64,000 bases of DNA from Porcisia hertigi (Eukaryota; Euglenozoa; Kinetoplastea; Trypanosomatida; Trypanosomatidae), in contig NC_090595.1 of assembly GCF_017918235.1 (NCBI RefSeq), positions 1,335,001 through 1,399,000 of the forward strand, given 5' to 3'. The notes below the pieces were generated by a model. That model was not told where the DNA came from. It made no database searches and worked only from the letters and a program-made list of their open reading frames with translations. This document shows positions 20,158 through 29,808 of the stretch, piece after piece (the stretch's first letter is position 1; each line of letters opens with the position of its first letter). Position numbers and translations under genes: made by a program.

Positions 20158-20697
20158 TTACGCCCACGGAGAACCGCTACCCCAGCCGGTGTAACTATCG
20201 CCCTGGCGCGGCCCGAACTGGCCACCACCAGGGCCACCAAAAGGCTCCCCGGGGCGGCCCTGCGGAGGGCAGAAAAGATCGTTGTTGGGCTCTCCTGGCA
20301 GAGGAGGTGCGGGTTGCCCCCACCGGCCACGACCAAGGCCGCCCCGATCGCGGCCCGGGGGCACCTGACCAGGAAACATGGGATCAAACCGGGCGTAAGC
20401 GTCGGCTGAACTCAGGGCTGGCTCGCCTCCTCCCGGAGCACAAGGTGAAGCATAGGGCATTCCTGGTCCCCGAAAGTTGCGCTCATTCATCATCATGCCC
20501 CCGTTGCCACTGAGGCTGCCGCCGGGCACCAGGTCCGCATCGCCGTACCGTTGCCCTTCTGGTCGCATTTGAACGTTGGCAAACGAGTGAGTCGGCGTAG
20601 CAATGGAAGTAGCCTGCTGCGCGCTTCCCGGCAAGGCGGGGAGGCCTGATGCACCTCGCTCTGCCAGACGCTCTTGCCTGACACGATCCTCCTCCAT
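20158..20697 (-). CDS. PI31-type proteasome-regulator C-terminal domain protein, 179 aa
   Basis: The C-terminal half is Gly/Pro-rich and carries the marks of the PI31 proteasome regulator C-terminal region: DAYARFDPMFPGQVPPG (99-115), equivalent to the GARFDPFGPP motif; GRGRWGQP; and GEPNNDLFCPPQG (135-147), equivalent to the PDNDHLxPPG motif. PI31 (PSMF1) binds the 20S proteasome through this unstructured tail and acts in proteasome assembly and transport. The usual N-terminal FP domain of PI31 is missing; the first 95 residues are low-complexity with no fold I can name. So this is either a tail-only paralogue or an adaptor using the same short motif. The start is ATG 20697; the codon before it is GTG-type and was rejected. 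Confidence 0.65.
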   Translation of the reverse strand: MEEDRVRQERLAERGASGLPALPGSAQQATSIATPTHSFANVQMRPEGQRYGDADLVPGGSLSGNGGMMMNERNFRGPGMPYASPCAPGGGEPALSSADAYARFDPMFPGQVPPGRDRGGLGRGRWGQPAPPLPGEPNNDLFCPPQGRPGEPFGGPGGGQFGPRQGDSYTGWGSGSPWA

Positions 20698-21756
20698 GGT
20701 CACAATATGGGAGAAACGGGTCCCGGAGTGCTATTACACCCTAGTAGAGGGTCTATGTATGTACGCACGTGTGTAGATATATAGTTGTGTGTGTGTGTGT
20801 GTGTATGTGTGTGGCGGTAGTGTAAGTCGATTTTTCAAGCAGTGAAGGTATCGAGACGCGACGAGGGTGATGCAACACCGTGTGCGCCAAATATGGAGAG
20901 AGTTGAGAGACGTGATACTAAGGGGAAGGGGTAGACACACGCCCAGGCTGTGAGGAGCAAGATAGACGAGGGGAGTCGCAGGGAGTGAAGCTGGCGAAAG
21001 GAAGAGGGGCCGCACAGATGATGATGTTTGGGGGGAGGGAGGTGGGGGATTGAATGCGTTTTGATGCAACTCGGAGGCTCACCAAACAAACCACAAAAAA
21101 AACGGAATAGCTCTGTAGTGCAGTCGCACTCATCTCCCTACCTCTCCCTCTGAGACTTGACGGAGGCCTCGAGGGGGTGGCTGTGGTGCGTGTGTTTGTG
21201 TTTGTGGTGGTGGGGGGCGCATGAGTAATCGTGGGCTTCTCACTAGTCTACGACAACAAGAAAGTGGGAATCAACGAAAAATGAAAAGCCCAAAAAATAA
21301 CGGGGTGGTGGTAAAAAGAGGGAGGGGAGGGGGGCGGACCACATCCGTACACACGCCTGGAGATGAAGACAAGTTGTTGTTCTTCTTTTTTTTTGTACTG
21401 AAGTGAGTAAAAACAGACCCATAATACATAGTGAGAGACCCTGTCTAGATTACATGGTGATATCTACATGTGTTTACATGCACACATTACATTCGTAAAG
21501 TCAACGTCCTCCTCCCCCCAAAGGGTGGTGGTGGTAGTGGGGGGGGGGGGAGGGAGAGAGAGAGAGAGAAAAGTACAAATACTCAACCGACTCAACCAAC
21601 AACGCCTCCTCCCCCGCCCCCCTTCTCCTTACCCCCTTTCCATACACTGGTGAAGTAATATGATCTAGGGGAGTGTGATTTTTCTCGTAGCCGCGACTTC
21701 AGCTCAGAGCAGTGCCACACAATGGTCTCCACGAGACTGCACAGGCACGTCTCTCT
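20698..21756. other. Intergenic spacer
   Basis: About 1.06 kb with a (GT)n run near 20783-20812, a poly-G/GA block near 21537-21570 and Pro/Thr-type low-complexity frames. No gene is seen. Confidence 0.5.
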
Positions 21757-24231
21757 TTAACGCCACGTTTTCTGAGGCAAGGTTGCTATTCGTTCCGTCA
21801 AGAGATCCCGTTGAGCCCGCAACTCATCGCGAGAGCGCATCGCCTGCTCGTGCATAAGTTCACGTTGTCGCACCACTGCTTCAGCAGCCTTGCGTTTTTC
21901 TAGGAGTTGAGCAACTGTGTACAGTTTTCTAAACTCTACTATGCGCTGCAGCTGCAGCACCGCGTACGCCTTGGCCTCTTCCTCCTCCCAGTGAGCCTCG
22001 CGGCGCCACATTATATCTGCCAGCTGGCGCAACCGAGCAGTGCGATAGTGCTCCTCGTTTTGACGATTCTTTCCCTCGACAGTAGCCTTGAGCATCTCCT
22101 CCCTGGCTAGTGCTTGGGAGCGAATTTCGTTGAGGTGCTCATGGTGTGCTATTTCTGCAACCATCCGCTGCACGGCTTCCTCCCGCCGGCGAGCCTGAAG
22201 CTCTCGCAGGCGTTCCTCGACCTGCAGCTGACGCTCGAGGGCGGCCTGCCGCGCGGCCTCTTCCGCCTCCGCGGCACGCCGCTTCGCCAAATCCCGCAAA
22301 TATGCGACTTGCTGCTGCTTTTCTACAAGCCTGCGGTGGTCTTCTTCAAGCCGTGCTTCGCGCATCGCACGCAGTTGTTCTATTTTGGCCTCCTTTTCGC
22401 GCCGCTTTTTCTCTAGCGCGGCAGCTTGCTCCTCTTGCGCCGCCATGTTGCGCTCCAGCCGGCGTACCCGCTCTGCCTCTTGTGCCTCGCGCTGTTGCTG
22501 CAGCTTCCGCAGTTGCTTCTCGCGCGCCACCGCGCGCTCGGCGTTGCGGGCTTCTGCTTTTTCAAGACGGGACTGCAGCTCTCGTTGGTACTCTTCTTCC
22601 CGGCGCTGTCGTTCGACGAGGTGGGCCTCTAGGCGGATTTGCTGAGGTTGGCGGCTTTCCTGTTCTGCCTGCATCTTGTTCCGTCGCCACACATCCACCT
22701 CCACCCCTTCGTGGAGTTTCCGCTGTGCCGTGGCCTCTTGGCGCCCCTGAAACTTCTTGATCAGTTGCAGCTCTCGGGCCATGGGGGGCTTGTTGCCCTC
22801 TAATACCCACCGCTGTCGCACCGGCCGCTGCTGCGCCACCGTTTCCAGTGTCAGCTCTTCAGTTTCAAGTGCGGCGTTAGGCAACGTGTCGTCCTGGCGT
22901 AGATCACGGTACCAACTGACGAGCTCGTTGAGGGGTACCTGTGCGCATAGCGACGAGTAGCTATCCTGCAAGGCTCTGCGAATTGCATCGCGCTTGGCCT
23001 GCACGTGTGCGCGGCGGTGTGCGCAGATCTCAGACTGTAGTGAAGAGGCCTCCTGTTCGATATCACCAAAAGCGCTCATTGTGGCAGCGGGAGCAGCATA
23101 GCTTTTCGGGTTCCAGTCCTGGGGCAAGACGCCGTTCTCCAGGAGAGTAATCACGGAGCGCGGTGAGTTGATGCGAGACTGCCGCGATGCCGCGTCGTCG
23201 TTGAAGTAGCTCGAAATGGTGACCATTTGATGAGGCGCGGACTGGCCGTTCCGCAGCCACTTGAGGTCAAAAGAGGACACATCAAGACGGAGGGAGCTGA
23301 CGTACTTCTGCGGCGGGTCGAGCAGCACACGCAGCAAGCGTGCCGTGGATTCAGCGGTAGGCGGCCCATGTACTCTAAACGCGCTGGAGGGTCGGAGGGG
23401 GGTGGGGGGGGGGGCCGTGGAGGATAAAACCGCACCCACGGCCGGAGATGGATGACGCGGCTTAGGTTCCGTCACGCCGTTAAGGGGAGTACATGAGCGG
23501 CCGCTTCGTTGTCCAAGACTTTTTGCAGACTGCGACCTTTTCCGCGGAGGGGCGGTGCGTGCGCGCAGCTGACTCGTGGGTGTGGTGACGGTTGCGGACT
23601 TCTGCCTTGTAAGTGCAGGGGGAGGCTGAGGTGTATGCGCCAGTGTGGTCACGACTACGTCAGCACCTACGGTGTGCGTCCCATCGACCTCGACAGTTGT
23701 GGGTCCGGTGGGCTCTTCGCTCACTGCAGGAGGAACTGGGGCGGCGGTGGCTGACGTGGCGTGGGTGCCGGATGCACTAGACCGGAAAGAGGCAGAGAGG
23801 GAGCCCCTCTGCTGGGGCTCGTCTTCTATCGCTGCAGACTGGGGCGGCCGCGGTAAGGTGAGGTTTCGCGGCATGGGTGTCAGACGTGGAGACTTCATGG
23901 TTGGGGCTAAGCGGACTCCTGCCGTGCGGGCTCCCTTGCGCTGGCGCTGCGCCTTCCTTTTCTCACAGATTCGCCCATACTCCATCTCTGCCTCGGTGGG
24001 GCCGAGGGGAGAGGGCACTGTGCGATCAAACTCTGCTGGGACATCCTTGAGTCCAATCGTTTTAGTTGTCTCTGCGGCTCCCAAGTGATGGCGTCGCAGC
24101 TCTGGCTCATACTTGTCGTACTCGCTGTGATACTTCTGTCGGCTCTTCTCATCCGCAGCGATGCGGGGAATGTTCGGCAACGTTATGGTCGAAGAGAAGG
24201 CAAGCTTCACGGCCTCTCTTGCACGAGACAT
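21757..24231 (-). CDS. Coiled-coil protein with disordered N-terminal half, 824 aa
   Basis: Family not recognised. Residues 1-110 are charged and probably partly folded (KYEPELRRHHLGAAETTKTIG). Residues ~110-300 are Pro/Ser/Thr/Ala-rich and likely disordered (TAAPVPPAVSEEPTGPTTVE). Residues ~370-800 are dominated by Arg/Glu/Ala/Gln heptads, with EKKRREKEAKIEQLRAM as a typical stretch, predicting a long basic/acidic single helix or coiled coil of the kind found in microtubule- and flagellum-associated proteins. No enzyme motif, TM or signal is visible. The start ATG at 24231 is followed by a sensible N-terminus (MSRAREAVKLAF). A cytoskeletal role is inference from composition only. Confidence 0.85.
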   Translation of the reverse strand: MSRAREAVKLAFSSTITLPNIPRIAADEKSRQKYHSEYDKYEPELRRHHLGAAETTKTIGLKDVPAEFDRTVPSPLGPTEAEMEYGRICEKRKAQRQRKGARTAGVRLAPTMKSPRLTPMPRNLTLPRPPQSAAIEDEPQQRGSLSASFRSSASGTHATSATAAPVPPAVSEEPTGPTTVEVDGTHTVGADVVVTTLAHTPQPPPALTRQKSATVTTPTSQLRARTAPPRKRSQSAKSLGQRSGRSCTPLNGVTEPKPRHPSPAVGAVLSSTAPPPTPLRPSSAFRVHGPPTAESTARLLRVLLDPPQKYVSSLRLDVSSFDLKWLRNGQSAPHQMVTISSYFNDDAASRQSRINSPRSVITLLENGVLPQDWNPKSYAAPAATMSAFGDIEQEASSLQSEICAHRRAHVQAKRDAIRRALQDSYSSLCAQVPLNELVSWYRDLRQDDTLPNAALETEELTLETVAQQRPVRQRWVLEGNKPPMARELQLIKKFQGRQEATAQRKLHEGVEVDVWRRNKMQAEQESRQPQQIRLEAHLVERQRREEEYQRELQSRLEKAEARNAERAVAREKQLRKLQQQREAQEAERVRRLERNMAAQEEQAAALEKKRREKEAKIEQLRAMREARLEEDHRRLVEKQQQVAYLRDLAKRRAAEAEEAARQAALERQLQVEERLRELQARRREEAVQRMVAEIAHHEHLNEIRSQALAREEMLKATVEGKNRQNEEHYRTARLRQLADIMWRREAHWEEEEAKAYAVLQLQRIVEFRKLYTVAQLLEKRKAAEAVVRQRELMHEQAMRSRDELRAQRDLLTERIATLPQKTWR

Positions 24232-25709
24232 GATGCACGTTGAGAGCGATTATAAGGGGGTAAAGAAGATCGGCTTCGAGTGCGCGGCACAAGGACCACT
24301 TCGATCCGGAATCGCTGGCAGGTGCCGCGGTGATCAGAGATGTGAACGGCGTCGTCCCCCCCCCCTCCTCTCCCTCCCCCTTAGACGTCAGACTCTACTG
24401 TGAGAACCCGCCCCCACTCACACGCTCACAACGCCGCTGTCTTTCGGTTGTCCTACTAAGGCTTATCGTGAGCTCAAACAAACAACCGCTAGCGAGCCTA
24501 CAGTAGAAGGGAGAGGCAGGGGGGGGGGAGAAAAGACGGCGAGAAAGAAACGCTTTGACAGTGCTGAGGGAGGTGTTCTCTGCTGCTCCTCACCTATACA
24601 CCCGCCTCTCTCTCGCCTTCCCTTGCGGCTCTATGCAATATGAGTAAGCGTTGGTTTGCAGAGCAGCGAGCTTCGCATTATTGGGAAATGTGCCCGAAGT
24701 AGTCAACCACGCGCTCGTGTTGTTGCACCTCTATATCCTATAAAAATAAAAACAGGAGAGAACCAAGAGCTGGCATACACGTGGATACATGTAAGTGTGC
24801 GTACAAAGGGATGGGGCGTAAAGCAACGGAGGTGGGGAAGAGAGAAAACAATTAGATTCTTGTGAGAAGGGAGGAGGGGGATAGGGATAGCGAAGTCGAG
24901 CCCGAGGAGGTGATCGGAACACTCAAAAACACGCTATGGAAAAACGCCGCCGATACACATGGGTAGCCACTTGCACCTCAGTCATTACAGCGAGCCCCAC
25001 TCACTCACCCTCCCTCCCCCCCCCCCCGAGTCCCTCGTGTGGACACGCACATGCTCCACCTGGATGTGCACATGGCAACTACTCGGAACTTTCACGGGGC
25101 TGCATGGCGGCTTAGGCGTGCAGAGAGCTCTACAACTGCCAGGATGGGGGAGGGGGCATCGCTCACGGTCAGTGTGGCGAAGCGCCAAAATAATTAAACG
25201 TGGCGCTCACCCACTTGACCACACAAGCCAAAGCCCTACCGCGTGAGGTGCGGGAAATCACCGACCTGTGTTTCGCCCCACACACCCCTCAATTTTTTTT
25301 TGATCGCTCTCTTGATTTTATAATCGGTGTGATTAAAACGGCACGTGTGTGTTTGTTGTGTGCTACGCGAGGTCACACACACACACAGACACACACACAC
25401 ACACAGACGAACACAGGGCCACACGACATCCTGTCCACTTCGCAGAGCAGGAGAAAACAAGAGAAAAATGCCGATCATAATAATTTACATGCGGGTCTCC
25501 CAGAAACAGCAAAAGGGAAAGTGGCACAGGCAGTGCGTTGTTGCTTTTTCAAGGGCCAAGACATGGGCTGCTGCTGCTGCACGAGGACGGTAGTCGCCAG
25601 GGGGTTGAGATATTCTGTAGCGTATACGGAGACAGATGCTGTCCTTGCCCCACCCCTTCCTCCTACCCCACCGCGCGACAGCTGCCGTCCGTTCCGCCAG
25701 CACAACCTC
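24232..25709. other. Intergenic spacer
   Basis: About 1.5 kb. It has poly-C near 24357-24365 and 25015-25028 and a (CA)n run at about 25375-25406. No gene, tRNA or strong structure was recognised. Confidence 0.5.
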
Positions 25710-26933
25710 CTACTGCGTGTGAAGATGCACGACGCTGCTGCCATGCTCATCGTACGTAGCCTTAGCAAGACACGTGTCGGGGAAGACGCTACTGCAACCC
25801 CAAATGGACGCCCCCATCCACGCTGCTGCCCCACGCTCGGGGAACGCCACGGAGGTGGCCCGAGCCTCCGGAGGCGCAACGGCAGCGATTTCTCGCTGCA
25901 GGCGCTGCTCTGTGCCACGGAAAAGGGTGTTACCGCCGCCAAGGACAACGTTCTCGTAGAGCATCTTCTTCAAAAACGACGGGGCTGAGGCAGCGGCATC
26001 GCTTAGCATACCTACCCAGCCGCCTAAAGCCTTTTTCACAAGAGGGTTGCTCCGCGAGTACCCTGTCGGGGTGGTGGGAAGCTCTGCTTCCGTAGCGGTG
26101 GTGTAGGTGAGGTACTTGTTGTTGAAGAGCGCCTCGGGAACTTTGTAGGCGTGCTCAAGTAAGAAAAGGCGCTCTTGATCGGGCAGAACGAACCCGTCAG
26201 CTGGGTCTGGCTGGTCGTGCATGCCAACCTGCCGAGCCTCCTCAGCCTTCACATCAGCAGATACCCGACACAAAGCTTCCTTTGCGGCCTCCACAGTGTC
26301 GCGATCGGTGGTAGTGGAGAGCGGGTAGCCCGCTGCTCGCAGCGCTGCAAAAAGCTCATCGGTAAGCACGTCGCCAGCAATAGGGGACAACCGCACCGAG
26401 TGCGCTAAAGTGTACCCATCCTGTACAGCGGCAACGCAGGTGTAACCCGCGCCGCTATCAAGTGCCAACCCGCTCGTGCGTCCACTCGCGTAGAGCGTGG
26501 CGGCCGTGTTTGTCAGCAGACCGACGAGAGGAATGTTGAAGGACTCGAACAGCAGCTCGCAGAAGCGTTCTCGGTCGGGTCGAGACTGACTAGCGGGCTC
26601 AAGGAAAAGAAATGACGATGTGTCTGGGATGATGCGGGCCTCCTCCACGAGTGCATAAAACAGAAGCTTTTCAAGCGCGTCGTAGTCGCACACGTGACCT
26701 GCTTTCAAGGGATACGTTAGTGCCAGCAGTTCACTTTGTTCGTAGGCTGCATCACCAGCAGTAAAGTTGAGTGGGTGCTGCAGGAGCGTTGGGCGCGGCC
26801 GTTGGGCACGAGGGAGTCCTACACAGCTTCGGAGAAGCGTGCGGGGTGCCTCCTCGCCGCTGAAGCCTAGGCGAGTGTTGCGTGTGCCAACGTCCACCAC
26901 CACGCTCTGTACATCAGTGGCAGTTTTTGTCAT
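25710..26933 (-). CDS. Actin-like / actin-related protein, 407 aa
   Basis: Actin-fold ATPase. The first phosphate loop is clear: VVVDVGTRNTRLGFSGEEAP (11-30), equivalent to the VVDNGSGMCKAGFAGDDAP element. Then come the second phosphate loop ALDSGAGYTCVAAVQDGY, the adenosine loop YENVVLGGGNTLFRGTEQRL and the C-terminal AAWMGASIWG, matching SVWIGGSI. All nucleotide-contacting motifs look intact, so it should bind ATP. It diverges strongly from conventional actin outside these motifs, so it is one of the actin-like or ARP proteins, which in kinetoplastids include nuclear chromatin-remodeller subunits and lineage-specific forms. I cannot tell which ARP class. The start is ATG 26933; the GTG codon before it is not used. 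Confidence 0.88.
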   Translation of the reverse strand: MTKTATDVQSVVVDVGTRNTRLGFSGEEAPRTLLRSCVGLPRAQRPRPTLLQHPLNFTAGDAAYEQSELLALTYPLKAGHVCDYDALEKLLFYALVEEARIIPDTSSFLFLEPASQSRPDRERFCELLFESFNIPLVGLLTNTAATLYASGRTSGLALDSGAGYTCVAAVQDGYTLAHSVRLSPIAGDVLTDELFAALRAAGYPLSTTTDRDTVEAAKEALCRVSADVKAEEARQVGMHDQPDPADGFVLPDQERLFLLEHAYKVPEALFNNKYLTYTTATEAELPTTPTGYSRSNPLVKKALGGWVGMLSDAAASAPSFLKKMLYENVVLGGGNTLFRGTEQRLQREIAAVAPPEARATSVAFPERGAAAWMGASIWGCSSVFPDTCLAKATYDEHGSSVVHLHTQ

Positions 26934-28074
26934 CACGACACTTCCTCTCGTCGATAATCACAAATCACGAAAAGATGTGGAGAGAGAGAGAAAAAAAAAC
27001 TGCGCGACCAAAAGAAAAATCGTTTGGATGGGGTGGATGGGCACAAGCCTTCACACACTGACAGGCGTGTGGCACACTGCCGCCACACCAAAAGATGAGT
27101 AGCAAGTGCAGCAAGAGGAGAGAAAGAGGGCCGAGATAGACCACGTAAGAGGGAGCGTGGAGAAACAAGGATAAGAAAAGTATGAAGGGGAAAGGGTGAT
27201 GCGGTGAGGGGAGTTGGCGAGGGTGCTAGGGGGGGGGGGGAAGAGACAACCAGGCAAACGGGGAAAGAATACAGAAAGACAGGAGGCAGCTGGAGAGGGG
27301 GCGCGCTCTCTCTCGCTCCATCTACGATGTGCACGTCGCCGACAACATTGAGGGCTCTCCATGGATGACTCACACCCTTGACCTCTCTCTCTGTTTGTGT
27401 TCCCGTTTGAAGGAGAGGCAGGACATCGGTGCGTCAACGCCATCGAAAACCTGGCGATCATCACTCACACACACGTCCCGCTGAAGTGAGCTCGCCAGTA
27501 CGTGAAGATGCGGAGACAGAACGATAGAGAGGGAAAAAAAAAAGAAACGATCAAATACACGACGCAATATAAAAAAGAAAAAAGGCAATTTTTGCCGTGA
27601 GGAGGAGAGGAGAGAAAGGGGTTCGCAACGCACAGCGCCTCTCTCCATCTTCCCATCCACATCGCTCTCATCTTTATTGCGAGCAAACGCTGGTCTGCAG
27701 TGGTCCTATACGTAGGACCTTCACCTCAACCCTGGAACTCACTGTGGCAAACATCTAGATAAACATATGGCTACGCAAGATAAAAATCCACGTCTGCCCG
27801 CAGATACGCATTCTCCTCTTGCAACCGCACAAGCCAGAGAGTAAAGAAGAAACGCAACGTGACGACTCACACGACAAAGTAAAATGGGAGGACCCTTTCA
27901 GAGCGAAGGTAAAAAAATATATATAAAGCAGGCAGAGCAGAAGAGATTGGTGAGATGGAAGCGGGGGTAAAGCACAACCGGTGGCCCCCGCCACCCCAGC
28001 AGATCACGCGGCAGTCCCCCGGGCACTATCAGTGCCCTTTTTTTTCCCAATTAGTACCGTAACAACTTCACTCC
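26934..28074. other. Intergenic spacer
   Basis: About 1.1 kb. It contains a G-run near 27230-27240 and long GA-rich tracts (CT-rich on the transcript) near 27110-27310, the probable pyrimidine tract of the actin-like gene. A short perfect hairpin lies at 28021-28037 (listed). No gene is seen. Confidence 0.5.
28021..28037 (-). promoter_or_regulatory. 7-bp hairpin after the 154-aa gene
   Basis: GGGCACT and AGTGCCC pair perfectly around a 3-nt loop, 38 nt downstream of the stop codon at 28075. On the transcript strand it is preceded by a run of eight A residues (28038-28045 on the complement). Confidence 0.55.
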
Positions 28075-28539
28075 CTAGGGGTTGTACACACCAGAGAGGC
28101 TATGATAGCCACTAGGTGCACTGAAGACATCTGGCCGTGTAAGCTCAGCGCGCGTGTTGTCGATAGCTTCCTTATGCATCTCGAAGATTTGTGACATTGT
28201 GGCGTTGCGCTCGTACTGCTCGTGCGGGTTCATACCGCCGGCAAGCCAGCGGTCCTTATTCACGTTTGTGGTGAAGGGCTGCTGACGAAACGCGACCGCC
28301 ACCGCCACAATACCAGCGGCGACGACCACTGCGGTGAGGAACACCTGATCGGGCAGCAGCAGTAACATGAAGATTGTCCTCTCCCTCTGGGTTCGGTGCG
28401 TATTCTGGATCGAGGCAACCTGAGCGTGTGCGTTCATGTAGCTGTTTCGGTACATCATTCCTTTCTCGGACGCACGCGCGCCAGGGGAGAATGCATGCAA
28501 GTACGGTTTTATGTGCCGGGTGGTGGATCGACGGAACAT
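28075..28539 (-). CDS. Small single-TM protein, 154 aa, unknown, probably mitochondrial
   Basis: Family not recognised. The N-terminus from ATG 28539 is basic and hydroxylated with few acids (MFRRSTTRHIKPYLHAFSPG), as in a mitochondrial presequence. One strong hydrophobic stretch lies at about residues 57-84 (FMLLLLPDQVFLTAVVVAAG), followed by a soluble C-terminus with RWLAGGMNPHEQYERNATMS. Small TM proteins of this build in kinetoplastids are often respiratory-complex subunits, but nothing here proves it. The longer in-frame extension upstream translates the (CA)n repeat at 28551-28577 and is excluded. A short hairpin lies 38 nt after the stop. Confidence 0.75.
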   Translation of the reverse strand: MFRRSTTRHIKPYLHAFSPGARASEKGMMYRNSYMNAHAQVASIQNTHRTQRERTIFMLLLLPDQVFLTAVVVAAGIVAVAVAFRQQPFTTNVNKDRWLAGGMNPHEQYERNATMSQIFEMHKEAIDNTRAELTRPDVFSAPSGYHSLSGVYNP

Positions 28540-29808
28540 TGCGTACGACGGTGTGTGTGTGTGTGTGTGTGTGTGTGGCGTACGCACGCTATCAAAAAGT
28601 GTCTTGACTATCCTACACGTCCTGGAAGAGGAAAAACCATGGCGACACGACCGCACCAGCTTGTTTCTTTTTGAAAAGATATGTGTATACCAAATACAAG
28701 GTATATATTGTATTACATGTATATGTGTATATACAGATGTACTATTGGCGGTGGTGGGGTCTGTGGCGTGGCAGAGTTGAGACGCTAGAGGTTAAAGGGA
28801 GGTGCAAAGCATGCTCTGCAATCGAGACGGGGAAGAACAAGAAACGTAAATGAGTCCTCCCTCGGGGGGGGGGGGGAACGCAGCGTGGCGAGTGACGTGC
28901 GCTACAACTAATGCGAACAAGCGAATCCGCTTTGACGAGCACGCAGAGACGGGGGGGGGAGGAAAGGAGGGAGGGATGCGAAAATGATTGTGGGCGGATA
29001 CATGTGAGCAAAGAAACTTCATAGACGCCTTGTTGTAGTAGAGTTGCTGGGGTCCTTGAATGACTTCGTAGGAGGTATCACCTGTCGCCGCTGCACCCTT
29101 CTATTGACGTGCGAAGAAAACTCGTGGGCAGGGGATGGAGGACTGCGTGCTGGCCGCACACTTCTAAATGCCACCCCTCTGTTCATCCTCCTCCTGTCCG
29201 AGCTAGTCATCTACCGAGAAACAGACGGTGCTCCGAACCAAAAATGCATGAGCAATTTGTACGCGAGTCAGCGATGGAGGTACATATTTTCTTCTTCAAT
29301 GAGCTACAAGGAAACCGACAAGAGAGAAGCCGGCGCACCTCACACACACACACACACACACACCAAAAACGTGGGGGTTGTAAGACCACCGAAGTGCGTG
29401 TGCACACTGCGCTGTTACCATCACCACCTCTTCTTTGCCACATAATAGAAAGTATTGTACATAACTGTCTACTCCCTGTAACCTACTACTCGAGAGAGAC
29501 AAGGGGGGAGTGTGGGAGGGGGAGGGGGACATACGAGGGGAGGGACTGAAGACGTCGATGAAGATGAGCGAGGGAGGGGGGGGGGGAAGAGGAAAGAATT
29601 GGGTAGGGCGATATCGCAGTAGAGCTCGGGAGCTGATCCTCGTTTCGCGTGTTCTTTTGTCACCCAGGCAACGCCCCCCCCCTCCCTCCCTCCCCCATAT
29701 GAACACCTCCCTTGGCACACTCGTATAGCAGATCCTTCAGACTTTCTCCTCGTATTCGCAAATCACCCGCTCTCCGATTCCCCCTCCTCCTCCTCACTCC
29801 GCACTTTC
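28540..29808. other. Intergenic spacer with AT-rich core
   Basis: A (GT)n run at about 28551-28577, an unusually AT-rich TATA/GTAT stretch at about 28677-28742, poly-G near 28865-28875 and (CA)n at about 29341-29363. No gene is seen. Confidence 0.5.

Noticed and set aside
28021-28045. Stem followed by T8 on the plus strand, looking like a bacterial terminator
   Set aside because: All genes are on the minus strand of a eukaryote with polycistronic transcription; a bacterial-type terminator makes no sense here.
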